This document shows, piece by piece, positions 25,278 through 34,545 of a stretch of DNA of 64,000 nucleotides. This stretch comes from Hyphomicrobiales bacterium (GTDB lineage: Bacteria > Pseudomonadota > Alphaproteobacteria > Rhizobiales > Rhizobiaceae), in NCBI GenBank assembly GCA_900471815.1, contig UICE01000006.1, positions 62,001 to 126,000 on the forward strand, in the 5' to 3' direction. Numbering within the stretch: position 1 is the stretch's first letter; every line of letters starts with the position of its first letter. A program made the translations under genes and the position numbers. Under the pieces are notes generated by a model. It saw nothing but the letters and a program-made list of their open reading frames with translations. It searched no databases and was not told where the DNA came from.

Positions 25278-27835
25278 GCCTGCTTCTTGCCTCGCGTGGT
25301 CTTGGTCTTCTCGATTGGTGCTGCGGCGGCGCGAAAGTCAGCCCAAGGATCGCGTTTAATCGATGCCATTCGGGTCGGCGCGTTCAACACTGTGAAATAG
25401 GCAGGGCCGATCCCGGGGGTAAGCTCATCCCATGCGAGCGGCATGGACACGGCCGCGCCGGGCCTTGCGCGTGTGGAATACGGTGCTACCGCAGTCATGC
25501 CTCGTTGGTTGCGCAGATAATCAATGAGTATTTTGCCTTTACGCTTCGACTTGGTGATGGTCGAAACATATTTATCAGGACTGTCGGCTGCCATACTGTC
25601 TGCAATAGCTTTGGTGAAAGCCTTTACATCGGGCCAATTTGCTTTGGGCTTGATTGGCGAGACGACATGCAAGCCCTTTCCGCCAGATGTCTTGACGAAG
25701 GCGGCCAGTCCAGCCTGCTGTAACCGGTCGCGGGTTTCATAAGCTCCGGCAATGACTGTTTCCCAATCCACGTCTTCGCCCGGATCAAGATCCATGATGA
25801 TCATATCCGGGTGCTCCCAATCCGCCACGGTCGAGCCCCACGGGTGGATTTCAAGAACTGCGGATTGGACCAGACCGATCAAACCATCGAGATCATTAAT
25901 GCTGATCAGGGGCTCGTCATCCTTGTCCTTTGGATCCTTGACCAGCGTGATATTGGGGTTCAGCCCTTTCCACGCATGTTTCTGGAAGAAAGCCTGTCCA
26001 TTTATACCCTCAGGACTGCGCAGCAATGCCAATGGCCTTTTGGTGATGAATGGCTCGATATATTTCCATATATCGGTGTAATAATCGGCGAGACCTTCCT
26101 TGGTCACGCCTTCCTCTGGCCAGTAAATGCGATCCGGATGGGTGAGTCTCACGGTGCGCCTCTTAGGTTGAGATTGTGAAGTAACTGCGGATTTCGGTAT
26201 TTCCCGCACCACATCGGTTGGCACTTTATCTTCCCGCAAACCGCGAAAAGCAGCATGACGCAGGTTACCGTCGCCGGTCCAGGCACGGAACTCCACCTCG
26301 GCAACAAGCTGTGGTTTGGTGTATCGGACCTTTCTTGACGCATCAGCACTCAAGCGCTCGGCAAAGGGACTTTCCGGGGAGCGAATGCGCTCAAGCCGTT
26401 TGAACAGGTCTTCTGCCACGGCGGCGCTATAGCCTGTGCCAACGCGGCCCACATGCTCGAGCTTCTTGCCATTATAGACGCCCATGACCAATGAACCGAT
26501 GGCTCTGCGGGAAGTTGTTGAAGGGACGTAACCAGCAATGACAAACTCCTGCCGCGACGAACATTTTGCCTTCATCCAGCTTTTGCCGCGCCCGGAACGA
26601 TAAGGGCCGTCTCGCAATTTTGAGACAATGCCTTCGAGGCTAAGACGGCAAGCATGACTGAGAACGGTAGCGCCATTTTCATTGAAGTGGCCGCTGTAGC
26701 GAATGGGGTCCGTTGAATTGGCCGCGAGCTGTTCCAGCATTGCCTTGCGCTCAATAAGCGGAAGTGCGCGTAGATCATAACCATCGAGATAGAGCAGATC
26801 GAACACGTAGAATATAAAACGGTCGGTGCGACCTTCGCTCAAATCGTTTTGCAATGAGGAAAAGTCTGATGCGCCAGCAGAGGTTTCGACCACCAGTTCG
26901 CCGTCAATCATCGCTGTACCTATCGGCAAATCCTGAAATGCGCCGACAACCTCTTTGCCAAACTTCTTTGTCCAATCGAGGCCGGTGCGCGTGAGCAGTT
27001 TAACGCGTCCGGCTTCAATGCGCGCTTGGAGGCGATAGCCGTCATATTTTATCTCATGAATCCAGCGGTCTCCCTCCGGCGGTTTTGCGGTTAGCGTTGC
27101 AAGAGTGGGTTCGACGAATTCGGGAAGCGGAGCCTTTTTGGCACCTTTAACATCTGAAGGGTCTGGCACATCGGGTTGGACAAGCTCTGTTTTTGCGGGT
27201 TTTGCAGTTTTGGATTTTGTTGGTTTCTTCTTTTCAATTTTGCCCGTCTTGGATGACCAGCCGGGTTCTTCCCCCGCCACAGCGGCAAGGTCACGACCGG
27301 TCTTCACAGAATTGGGCTGTTCTTTCAAAATATCGGGATCTTTGGAAGTACGGGCCACATCGTCGTCACCCTTGATCAGCAGCCAGTTTTCCCGTTTTTC
27401 GCGCGGCCTTCCATGCATACGTACAAGATGCCAGCGCCCACCCAGCTTTTCGCCATGCAGCTCGAATTCCAAATGGCCTTTGGCATAACCGCGTTCGGGA
27501 TCATGGATGGGCTCCCATGTGCCGCGATCCCACACGATGACAGTACCGCCCCCATATTCGCCTTTTGGGATTGTGCCTTCGAAATCGCCATATTCGAGCG
27601 GATGGTCCTCGACATGAACCGCCAGCCGCTTTTCCGTTGGTACAAGGCTTGGGCCCCGTGTCACTGCCCAACTTTTCAAAACGCCATCCATTTCCAGACG
27701 TAAGTCATAATGCAGCCGCGTGGCGTCATGTTTCTGTATGACAAAGCTGTTTCCGGCTTTGCGAGCTTTGCGTCCTTTAGGCTCCGATGTTGTGTTGAAG
27801 TCGCGTTTCTTGCGGTATGTTTCAAGCGCAACCAT
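25274..27835 (-). CDS. ligD: ATP-dependent DNA ligase D, three-domain
   Basis: An 853-residue end-joining enzyme in the order phosphoesterase-ligase-polymerase. The 3'-phosphoesterase (about 1-160) has KHDATRLHYDLRLEMDG. The ligase (about 235-540) has adenylated lysine K263 in EIKYDGYRLQ. The AEP-type primase/polymerase (about 555-840) has the acidic DLDPGEDV motif. Length and order match the Pseudomonas type rather than the Mycobacterium type (polymerase first). A lysine-rich linker runs at about 200-235. It lies 3 bases after the second ku gene, so these two are one operon. Confidence 0.96.
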   Translation of the reverse strand: MVALETYRKKRDFNTTSEPKGRKARKAGNSFVIQKHDATRLHYDLRLEMDGVLKSWAVTRGPSLVPTEKRLAVHVEDHPLEYGDFEGTIPKGEYGGGTVIVWDRGTWEPIHDPERGYAKGHLEFELHGEKLGGRWHLVRMHGRPREKRENWLLIKGDDDVARTSKDPDILKEQPNSVKTGRDLAAVAGEEPGWSSKTGKIEKKKPTKSKTAKPAKTELVQPDVPDPSDVKGAKKAPLPEFVEPTLATLTAKPPEGDRWIHEIKYDGYRLQARIEAGRVKLLTRTGLDWTKKFGKEVVGAFQDLPIGTAMIDGELVVETSAGASDFSSLQNDLSEGRTDRFIFYVFDLLYLDGYDLRALPLIERKAMLEQLAANSTDPIRYSGHFNENGATVLSHACRLSLEGIVSKLRDGPYRSGRGKSWMKAKCSSRQEFVIAGYVPSTTSRRAIGSLVMGVYNGKKLEHVGRVGTGYSAAVAEDLFKRLERIRSPESPFAERLSADASRKVRYTKPQLVAEVEFRAWTGDGNLRHAAFRGLREDKVPTDVVREIPKSAVTSQSQPKRRTVRLTHPDRIYWPEEGVTKEGLADYYTDIWKYIEPFITKRPLALLRSPEGINGQAFFQKHAWKGLNPNITLVKDPKDKDDEPLISINDLDGLIGLVQSAVLEIHPWGSTVADWEHPDMIIMDLDPGEDVDWETVIAGAYETRDRLQQAGLAAFVKTSGGKGLHVVSPIKPKANWPDVKAFTKAIADSMAADSPDKYVSTITKSKRKGKILIDYLRNQRGMTAVAPYSTRARPGAAVSMPLAWDELTPGIGPAYFTVLNAPTRMASIKRDPWADFRAAAAPIEKTKTTRGKKQA

Positions 27836-27838
27836 GGA

Positions 27839-28690
27839 TCAGCTTGCCTTCCGTCGTGCCGGTTCTGCTTTGGTTTTGGCTTTGGTTTTGCTGGCAGTGG
27901 CTTGCTTTTTGCCGCCCAGCGCTTTGGCGCTCTCGCGCAGCGCTTCCATGAGGTCCACCACCTTGTCGGACTTGACCGGTTTTCTGGCTTCGATCTTCTT
28001 GCCCTCAAGTTTTGCTTTCACCAGTTCGGCCAAGGCTGCCTCGTAGCGGTCTTCATATTTTGACGGGTCGAATGAGCCTTTTTTGGTCTCGATAATATGC
28101 TTTGCGAGATCGAGCATCTCGCCCTTGATCTTCATTTCCGGAATATCGCTGAAAGCGTCCTTGGCGGAACGGACTTCGTAGTCAAAATTCAAGGTTGTTG
28201 CGATCAGGCCCTGATCTTCAGCCCGAATGAGGAGTGTTCTAGCGCGTCGGAAAATCACTGTTTGGGCAAGAGCGACAACTTTCTTGGCTTTCATTCCTTC
28301 CCGGATCAAAGCAAAAGCCTCTTCCCCGTTTTTATCGCTTGGCGCGAGATAGTATGGCTTGTCAAAATAGACGTCGTCGAGATCGTCAACTCCGACAAAT
28401 GCCTCAATCGAAAGGGTCTTGTCGCTTTCCGGTACGGCGGCCGCTACTTCTTCGGGTTCAAGCACAATATAATCATTGTCGCCAACCTCGTAGCCTTTTA
28501 CCTGATCTTCCCGTTCAACAGGCTTACCGCTGTCACTATCAACGAATTGGCGATGGACGCGATTGCCGGTCGTGCGGTTAAGGGTATGAAAGGCGATGCG
28601 GTCAGATGTCGAAGCCGCAGTATAGAGCGCGACAGGGCAAGTCAGTTCGCCAACTTTCAAATAGCCCTTCCAATTTGCTCTCGGTGCCAA
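27839..28690 (-). CDS. ku: Ku protein (non-homologous end joining), copy 2
   Basis: A 283-residue Ku paralogue. It opens APRANWKGYLKVGELTCPV, then VHRQFVDSDSGKPV, VKGYEVGDNDYIVLEPEE and KVVALAQTVIFRRARTLLI, so the core is complete. The C-terminus is a long Ala/Lys/Thr-rich tail (about 245-283) of the kind that binds DNA. It is only distantly similar to copy 1. As the first gene of the ku-ligD operon it is the likely obligate LigD partner; copy 1 may form an alternative homodimer or a heterodimer. Confidence 0.95.
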   Translation of the reverse strand: MAPRANWKGYLKVGELTCPVALYTAASTSDRIAFHTLNRTTGNRVHRQFVDSDSGKPVEREDQVKGYEVGDNDYIVLEPEEVAAAVPESDKTLSIEAFVGVDDLDDVYFDKPYYLAPSDKNGEEAFALIREGMKAKKVVALAQTVIFRRARTLLIRAEDQGLIATTLNFDYEVRSAKDAFSDIPEMKIKGEMLDLAKHIIETKKGSFDPSKYEDRYEAALAELVKAKLEGKKIEARKPVKSDKVVDLMEALRESAKALGGKKQATASKTKAKTKAEPARRKAS

Positions 28691-28719
28691 AGCTCAACTC
28701 CTTACACGCCATTTGGAAG

Positions 28720-28744
28720 AATGCGGGTAAGGAGTTTTTGTTCC
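28720..28744 (-). promoter_or_regulatory. Possible EcfG-type promoter of the ku-ligD operon
   Basis: Minus strand GGAAC (28744-28740), 16 bases, then CATT (28723-28720). The -35 is perfect and the -10 differs from CGTT at one base. It lies about 30 bases before the ku start. Confidence 0.5.
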
Positions 28745-28750
28745 AAGCGC

Positions 28751-30055
28751 CTACTTATTGGATGGCTTGCCAGAAAGCTCGACAGTGCGCGCGCCGACAT
28801 GGAGTGCACGACCGGCACCCCAACCGAAAAAGGCAGCACCCAGAGCCAGCAAAACAAATAGTATCGATGTGGCGCTATAACTGTCTGTCAATTTGTGGAT
28901 GAGGCCAACGAGCAATGGTCCTATCGCAGCAAGTGTATAGCCAACACATTGCGCCATGCCTGACAAATGAGAAGCAATGTGAGAATCCGGAGAGCGCAGA
29001 ACGATGATCGTCATCGCCAGTGCGATCAAACCACCTTGGCCTATGCCTTGGATGACTGCCCAGAGCCATACGCCTGACAATGGTGCAAACAGCATTCCCA
29101 GTAGCCCAATCAGAGCAAATGCGACGAGAGTGACGCTGACAAGCCGTTGATCCTTGCACCGGACGGCGACGGAGGGAACGCCAAGGCACGTGACCACTTG
29201 GGCCATGATGGAAACTGAAACCACCACACCTGCCGTAACGCCGTCCATTCCCCGATCACGCAGGATCGGCGACAGCCAGCCAAAGATGCAATAGGCAAGA
29301 GATGATTGCAGGCCCATGAAGAGGGTGACCTGCCAGGCGAGGCGGTCGCGCCAAAGACCTTCAACGCGAAATCCCGCATGCTTGGTTCGAACTTTACGGA
29401 AAAATGCATGCGGGAACCAGATGAGCGCAACCACCAAAGCCGGTACCGCCCAAGCACCCAGTGCTAAAGACCAGGACCCGCCAAATACATGCTGCAATGG
29501 TGCTGTGACGCCTGCGGCACTTGCCGCGCCTGCACAAAGTGCCATTGTGTACAGGCCGGTCATCATGCCGGTGCGGCTGGCGAAGTCACGCTTCACCAAT
29601 CCCGGAAGCAGGACATTGCCGACGGCTATGCATGCACCGGCGAGCGCAGTTCCAATGAAAAGCAAGGGCAGGGAGGAGAAGCCACGCAAGGCCGTGCCCA
29701 AGGCCAGCAAAAGGAGAACGCCAAGCAATGTGCGCTCCGCGCCAATCCGTTGTGCCAATCTCGGCGCTATGGGTGCAAACGCACCAAGGCAAACAACGGG
29801 AAGCGTTGTCAGAACGCCAGCGCCGAATGACGATAATCCGGTTTGCGCAATGATTTCCGGCAGGAGTGCGGAGGCGCTGGAAAATAGAGGTCGCAGGTTG
29901 AATGCGATCAGGACGAGACTCATGCCGGTTATGATCTCAATCGTTCTGCTTGCAAAAACCGGTGCGCGCGGTGTTGGCGTGGAATCGATTTCGGCGTCGA
30001 TCAACTGCTCGATCGTTGCGGGCTGAGCGTCATTGGAAGGCATATGTTGGTTCAT
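28751..30055 (-). CDS. MFS transporter, CynX/NimT-like
   Basis: A 434-residue inner-membrane transporter with 12 helices after a soluble N-terminal extension of about 40 residues. It shows the family-type VLIAFNLRPLFSSASALLPEI at the first helix and GFSSLPLLFIGTALAGACIAVGN. Relatives transport cyanate, 2-nitroimidazole or other small organic acids, but the substrate here is unknown. Its start overlaps the stop of the GntR regulator gene, so the regulator is transcribed with it and very likely controls it. Confidence 0.88.
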   Translation of the reverse strand: MNQHMPSNDAQPATIEQLIDAEIDSTPTPRAPVFASRTIEIITGMSLVLIAFNLRPLFSSASALLPEIIAQTGLSSFGAGVLTTLPVVCLGAFAPIAPRLAQRIGAERTLLGVLLLLALGTALRGFSSLPLLFIGTALAGACIAVGNVLLPGLVKRDFASRTGMMTGLYTMALCAGAASAAGVTAPLQHVFGGSWSLALGAWAVPALVVALIWFPHAFFRKVRTKHAGFRVEGLWRDRLAWQVTLFMGLQSSLAYCIFGWLSPILRDRGMDGVTAGVVVSVSIMAQVVTCLGVPSVAVRCKDQRLVSVTLVAFALIGLLGMLFAPLSGVWLWAVIQGIGQGGLIALAMTIIVLRSPDSHIASHLSGMAQCVGYTLAAIGPLLVGLIHKLTDSYSATSILFVLLALGAAFFGWGAGRALHVGARTVELSGKPSNK

Positions 30056-30729
30056 GATGTGAGAAGCCGATCAAGTTCAGCAAGGATAGGTGCCATGAAG
30101 GCGCGTGTGGTGGCTTCGGCCTTTTCGGGATTTCTCGATTCAATGGCGTCGATGATCGCGGCATGAGCCGCCATATCAGGTTCGGGCAATTCGCCCGTGA
30201 CGGTTGCCTTGATGATTTCCCCTATGGACAGCGAAAAGAAATCATAGACTTCCATCAAAGCCCGGTTGCCCGATGCGGCCACCACTGCCTTGTGGAACTT
30301 CAGATCACGCTCAATGTAACGATCATGAGCGGCAGGATTATACTCGCCGCGATCTGCAAGTATGTCGCGTAGCTTGATGATTGTTTCCGGCGTGAAGCGC
30401 GTGGCAGCCAGCCGGGCCGCTTCAACCTCCAAAGCACAGCGGGTTTCGACCTGATCACGCAGGCCCGTGCGGCGGATACGCAAAAGACGGTCTTCCGATC
30501 CGGTAATAGACTGGACATAGGTGCCAGAGCCCTGCCGCGTATCGAGGAAGCCCTGCGCAACGAGAACGCGGACAGCTTCACGTACGGTTCCGCGGCTGAC
30601 GCCCAGCATGTCCGCCAGCGTCGCTTCATTGGGAATGCGCTCGCCCACCTGCCACCGTTTGGCGGTAATTTCAGCCCGTATATTACTGACCGCATTTTCG
30701 GCAAGATTTGTTCGCGCGGCAGGCTGCAT
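30052..30729 (-). CDS. FadR/GntR family transcriptional regulator
   Basis: A 225-residue repressor-type protein with an N-terminal winged helix (about 10-75: IRAEITAKRWQVGERIPNE, MLGVSRGTVREAVRVL) and a C-terminal FCD ligand-binding domain (about 90-220) with metal-binding acidic/histidine residues such as DRYIERDLKFHKAVV. A perfect dyad lies just upstream, so autoregulation is likely. The effector is presumably the substrate of the co-transcribed MFS transporter. Confidence 0.92.
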   Translation of the reverse strand: MQPAARTNLAENAVSNIRAEITAKRWQVGERIPNEATLADMLGVSRGTVREAVRVLVAQGFLDTRQGSGTYVQSITGSEDRLLRIRRTGLRDQVETRCALEVEAARLAATRFTPETIIKLRDILADRGEYNPAAHDRYIERDLKFHKAVVAASGNRALMEVYDFFSLSIGEIIKATVTGELPEPDMAAHAAIIDAIESRNPEKAEATTRAFMAPILAELDRLLTS

Positions 30730-30740
30730 TCCAAAGTCCT

Positions 30741-30759
30741 CAAGTCATCTGATGACTTG
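30741..30759. promoter_or_regulatory. Palindromic operator of the GntR-type regulator
   Basis: CAAGTCATC-T-GATGACTTG is a perfect 19-base palindrome 11 bases upstream of the regulator's ATG. Its core TCATCTGATGA resembles known binding sites of FadR-subfamily GntR proteins. Confidence 0.8.
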
Positions 30760-30834
30760 ATTAATATGCTTGGGTATCGCCCGCGTCAAGGTGGGCGATT
30801 ACTACCGCTAGGAATTCTTAGCTGAGGAGTTCAG

Positions 30835-31281
30835 TCAGATTGATTTAACGTATTTGATAAAGGGCGTTACTTTCGCGATCCGATCATAAAGCTGGCGAGC
30901 GGTGTCGTTGTTCTGATTGGTCAGCCAATAAACCGAATGGGCACCGGCCTTTTTTGCTTCAGCGTGAACGGCTTCGATCAATGCCCGGCCGACGCCTTTG
31001 CCGCGTATTTCAGGGTCAGCATAGAGATCCTGCAAATAGCAGACATTTTCAATGCTCCAATTATGCCGGTGAAACAGATAATGAGTAAGGCCGACCGGCT
31101 TGCCATCAACCTCAGCGATCAGGCCGCTATATTCATGATCATCACCGGAGTTCAAACGGGCGAAGGTGGTTTGGTAAACGTCCTCCGATACTTTCGTTTC
31201 GTAGAAATCGAGATAACCGGTCCATAGACGGCGCCATTCTGCTTCGTCCGATTTTTGCAACGGGCGTATTTGAACGCTCAT
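30835..31281 (-). CDS. GNAT family N-acetyltransferase
   Basis: A 148-residue acetyltransferase. The acetyl-CoA binding loop appears as DLYADPEIRGKGVGRALIEAV (R/Q-x-x-G-x-G/A type), followed by HSVYWLTNQNNDTARQLYDRI. Substrates could be a polyamine, an amino-sugar or a protein N-terminus. Start ATG 31281 is set by AGGA nine bases upstream; ATG 31287 is too close to that site. It lies 13 bases after the DUF1993 gene and is probably co-transcribed with it. Confidence 0.88.
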   Translation of the reverse strand: MSVQIRPLQKSDEAEWRRLWTGYLDFYETKVSEDVYQTTFARLNSGDDHEYSGLIAEVDGKPVGLTHYLFHRHNWSIENVCYLQDLYADPEIRGKGVGRALIEAVHAEAKKAGAHSVYWLTNQNNDTARQLYDRIAKVTPFIKYVKSI

Positions 31282-31293
31282 GATCATGCATCC

Positions 31294-31893
31294 TTAATGC
31301 TGCCAAGTCTGGTGTGGGCCTGCTGGCCCGGTGGAATAGACGGGGGTGCCTTCGAAATCCTGTTTCCCCAGAGGAACTCCGGCAATACGCAAGATCGCGT
31401 AGCTGATTGTCAAATGAAAATAAAAGTTCGGCAGCGCGTAATCGCGAAGAAATGGCAGCCCGTGAAAATAGCGGGTATTGCCGCGCCATGTAACCTCAAC
31501 GGGTGTGGTTTCGCTGCCTTCCAGCTTAGCCGGCGGAATGGCATCCAGATAATCAATTGCGTCGTGAAGATAGGCAATCAGTGATGTAAAGGTCTGATGG
31601 GACTCGACGAAATCCTGATGATACCCGCGGTTGAACACCGCAAACTGCCCGGCATCCGGTGAAGGCAAAGCCTGCTCTGCAAGTCGCGCCACGCAACCGC
31701 GTGCGCCGTCGGCCAAGATTTGTATTTGAACTTTCAACGGAAACATATCGGAGGCCAGCTTCGCCTCGATCATTTGCCGTGTGTCACCTCCGCTTGAAAT
31801 GGCGTGAGCCTCGGCCTTCTTGAGAATCGCTATGCAATTATCCAGCAATCGCTGAAAAACCGGAACGGATGCCTGGTACATTGTGATCGTCAT
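31294..31893 (-). CDS. DUF1993 domain-containing protein
   Basis: A 199-residue protein, mostly helical, that resembles the DUF1993 family (DinB-like four-helix fold). It opens ITMYQASVPVFQRLLDN and ends with the family-type LPNFYFHLTISYAILRIAGVPLGKQDF. No enzymatic role is established. It is the first gene of a small operon with a GNAT acetyltransferase. Confidence 0.85.
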   Translation of the reverse strand: MTITMYQASVPVFQRLLDNCIAILKKAEAHAISSGGDTRQMIEAKLASDMFPLKVQIQILADGARGCVARLAEQALPSPDAGQFAVFNRGYHQDFVESHQTFTSLIAYLHDAIDYLDAIPPAKLEGSETTPVEVTWRGNTRYFHGLPFLRDYALPNFYFHLTISYAILRIAGVPLGKQDFEGTPVYSTGPAGPHQTWQH

Positions 31894-32054
31894 AATCGAG
31901 TCTCCCCCTCAACGCGCACAAACTATCGCGACAGGCGGCTATCAACAACATGGTTACAGACAATGTTGTGTCAGGAACAGAAAATCGTGTTCGATCTACT
32001 GGCGCTATTGCTACAGGCGTCCTATATTCGGATCGGCGCTCTGCGCCTCACGAC

Positions 32055-32173
32055 AGGAGAGACATATTCCCCGGGGCCTTAATGATCCCTTAGGGAGCTG
32101 TCCCTGGAGAGGCCCGTGGGCTTCTTCACACGGCACCCACCTACTTTGTAGGTTCCCGGGATCGACTTCTCCA
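32055..32173 (+). ncRNA. ssrS: 6S RNA
   Basis: The stretch holds a GGCCTTAATGATCCCTT block (32075-32091), a GGGAGCTGTCCCTGGAGAGG central region, then CCCGTGGGCTTCTT and GGCACCCACCTACTTTGTAGG (a TGGGC/CACCC-type stem and a CCTAC...GTAGG hairpin). A closing stem can form between ATTCCCCGGGG (about 32065-32075) and CCCGGGAT (about 32155-32162), extended by GGAGA/TCTCC. This matches alphaproteobacterial 6S RNA, and the gene lies immediately before ygfA, a widely conserved ssrS-ygfA order. It binds the RNA polymerase holoenzyme in stationary phase. Ends are approximate. Confidence 0.82.
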
Positions 32174-32237
32174 TCGGTTGTGTGGACGCCACTGTTTCAT
32201 CCCGAGCCGGTTTCCGGCGCCTCATGAAATTATCGCT

Positions 32238-32843
32238 TTGCAAACCCAATCCCCGATCAAAGAACTGAAGAAAGCGCTGCGTCTCGAAGCTTTGGCGCGC
32301 CGCGATGCCTTGTCCGCAGATTATAGGAGCAACGCATCATTACAGCTTGCCACCCACGGCCTGTCGGGCATCTCGCTGCAACCGGGCGAAATTGTATCGG
32401 GTTTCTGGCCGATACGTTCGGAAGTTGATCTGCGTCCGCTGTTGTTTGCTTTGCGCGATAAGGGTGCCCGGCTTTGCCTTCCAGTCATTATCGACAAGCA
32501 GACGATCATATTTCGGGAGCTGACCCAAGACGCGCCGATGATTGAAACAGGATTTGGAACGTCGGGACCGCCTGACGATGCACCTGTCGTCGACCCTTCC
32601 TTTATGCTGGTGCCTTTGGCTGCTTTTGACGAGCGCGGTCATCGTATCGGCTATGGTGCGGGCTATTATGACAGGGCAATAGCAAGATTACTGGCACTCG
32701 GCGCCAATCCCACCTTGCTTGGGGTCGCATTTGACTGCCAGAAAGTCGAAATTGTGCCTGACGAGCCGCATGATGTGCCGCTCGAAGCAATCTTGACGGA
32801 AAGCGGGTTGCGCAGCTTTGGCAGTATCGATAAAGCCAATTAA
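32238..32843 (+). CDS. ygfA: 5-formyltetrahydrofolate cyclo-ligase
   Basis: A protein of about 201 residues that converts 5-formyl-THF to 5,10-methenyl-THF using ATP. Conserved elements are LRLEALARRDAL near the N-terminus, VSGFWPIRSEVDLRPLL, and the nucleotide-binding RIGYGAGYYDRAIA plus VPLEAILTESG at the C-terminus. No ATG is available in frame near the expected start. TTG 32238 gives the normal family length; an upstream TTG at 32178 would run into the 6S RNA region. It overlaps nothing and ends 20 bases before the phosphoesterase gene. Confidence 0.88.
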   Translation: MQTQSPIKELKKALRLEALARRDALSADYRSNASLQLATHGLSGISLQPGEIVSGFWPIRSEVDLRPLLFALRDKGARLCLPVIIDKQTIIFRELTQDAPMIETGFGTSGPPDDAPVVDPSFMLVPLAAFDERGHRIGYGAGYYDRAIARLLALGANPTLLGVAFDCQKVEIVPDEPHDVPLEAILTESGLRSFGSIDKAN

Positions 32844-32862
32844 CGAAATTCAGGATGTATGC

Positions 32863-33687
32863 GTGAGATTACTTTTTCTTGGTGACATGGTGGGCCGGTC
32901 CGGGCGGACAGCAGTTTACGAACAACTGCCCGGTTTGATTTCCGATCTGAAACTCGACTTTACCATCGTCAATGGTGAGAACGCCGCGGGCGGCTTCGGT
33001 ATCACCGAAGAAATATTCCACGATACGATCAATGCCGGCGCAGATGTCGTCACCACCGGAAATCATGTGTGGGATCAACGCGAAGCCCTGATATTCGCCG
33101 ATAGGGAGCAACGCTTTCTGCGCCCCGCCAATTTTCCGCTTGGCACAGCAGGCAAGGGTTCTGGTGTATTTCTCGCCAAGAATGGCGCGCGTGTTCTTGT
33201 CTCCAACATTATGGGACGCGTTTTCATGCATCCCGATCTGCATGACCCGTTTACGATAGCCGAGGAAATTCTCAAAGCCTGCCCTCTGGGTGAACAGGCC
33301 GATGCTGTGATCTTCGACTTTCATGCGGAAGCCACCAGTGAAAAGCAATGTTTCGGCCATTTCGTTGATGGTCGCGCCAGCTTTGTTGTGGGTACGCATA
33401 CTCATGTGCCGACTGCTGATGCACAGATATTGAATGGCGGTACGGCCTATATGTCTGATGCGGGCATGTGCGGCGACTACGACTCGTCACTGGGCATGGA
33501 CAAGGAAGAGCCGCTGAACCGGTTTCTTTCCAAGGTGCCAAAGGGGCGATTTGAAGCGGCGAGCGGCAAGGCTACAATATGTGGTGTCGGTGTTGAAATT
33601 TCTGATAGGACGGGACTTGCCGAAAAGATCGCTCCATTGCGTATCGGTCCGCGACTTGAAGAAACAATTCCCGCATTCTGGAAATAA
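32863..33687 (+). CDS. YmdB-family metallophosphoesterase (TIGR00282)
   Basis: A 274-residue calcineurin-like phosphodiesterase. The metal ligands are visible as GDMVGRSGR, NGENAAGGFG, TTGNHVWDQ, DFHAEATSEK and VGTHTHVPTADA. Homologues (YmdB/DR1281) hydrolyse cyclic nucleotides such as cAMP in vitro. The start is GTG 32863, where homologues begin (RLLFLGD); the ORF extends upstream into ygfA. It follows ygfA directly, probably in one operon; this order is common in the group. Confidence 0.9.
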   Translation: MRLLFLGDMVGRSGRTAVYEQLPGLISDLKLDFTIVNGENAAGGFGITEEIFHDTINAGADVVTTGNHVWDQREALIFADREQRFLRPANFPLGTAGKGSGVFLAKNGARVLVSNIMGRVFMHPDLHDPFTIAEEILKACPLGEQADAVIFDFHAEATSEKQCFGHFVDGRASFVVGTHTHVPTADAQILNGGTAYMSDAGMCGDYDSSLGMDKEEPLNRFLSKVPKGRFEAASGKATICGVGVEISDRTGLAEKIAPLRIGPRLEETIPAFWK

Positions 33688-33772
33688 GTTGACGTTTGGT
33701 TCCGTACACTCCCAGTGGAGTGAATTGATATTTGCATCCCATCCGGTCATTTAACAAGGGACATACGACCCC

Positions 33773-34513
33773 ATGGAAACCTTCCTTTCTTATTTCGATT
33801 TCATTTATCAACCAGCAGGCCTTATCGCGCTTGTAACGCTGGTCGTCATGGAGATCGTGCTCGGGATCGATAATCTGATCTTTATCTCGATCCTCACCAA
33901 CAAATTGCCGAAAGAACAGCAGGCTCGCGCCCGCCGTCTTGGTATTGGCGCCGCGCTGGTTCTGCGCATTGCGCTGCTGTTTACTATATCGATTATCGTA
34001 CAGCTGACAGAACCGGTCTTCGAAGCTTTCGGCCATGGGTTCTCGTGGCGAGATCTCATCCTGATCGCCGGTGGTCTCTTCCTTGTGTGGAAAGCTACGA
34101 AGGAAATCCATCATACGGTCGATCATGAAGACGCCAAGGATGACATTATCGGTAGAAAGGTCACCTTGACCATGGGCGCCGCCATTGGTCAGATTCTATT
34201 GCTCGATCTGGTTTTCTCTGTCGACTCAATCATCACGGCTGTGGGTATGACCGACGAGATCGTGATTATGGTTATCGCGGTTCTTGCTGCTGTTACTGTC
34301 ATGCTTTTTGCAGCGGAGCCCTTGTCGAAGTTTATCGCCAATAATCCAACCATTGTCATGCTGGCCTTGGGCTTCCTGCTCATGATCGGTATGACACTGA
34401 TTGCGGATGGTTTCGGCTTCCATGTACCGAAGGGCTATATCTATGCCGCGATGGGCTTCTCTGCTCTTGTCGAGGCGCTCAATATGTTTGCGCGCCGCCG
34501 CAAGAAGCATTGA
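33773..34513 (+). CDS. TerC family integral membrane protein
   Basis: A 246-residue protein with seven helices. Conserved charged motifs lie in membrane segments: [15 protein letters not shown] near residue 26 and [17 protein letters not shown] near 143, typical of TerC/Alx metal transporters. Homologues take part in manganese export or metal homeostasis. Start ATG 33773 lies 86 bases after the phosphoesterase gene. It is probably co-transcribed with the bioY gene that follows. Confidence 0.9.
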   Translation: METFLSYFDFIYQPAGLIALVTLVVMEIVLGIDNLIFISILTNKLPKEQQARARRLGIGAALVLRIALLFTISIIVQLTEPVFEAFGHGFSWRDLILIAGGLFLVWKATKEIHHTVDHEDAKDDIIGRKVTLTMGAAIGQILLLDLVFSVDSIITAVGMTDEIVIMVIAVLAAVTVMLFAAEPLSKFIANNPTIVMLALGFLLMIGMTLIADGFGFHVPKGYIYAAMGFSALVEALNMFARRRKKH

Positions 34514-34545
34514 ACTTTATTCAACCTCACTGGGGAAAAGTGAAA

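Noticed and set aside
34514-34545. BioR operator before bioY
   Set aside because: No TTATMKATAA-type palindrome is present in the short gap.
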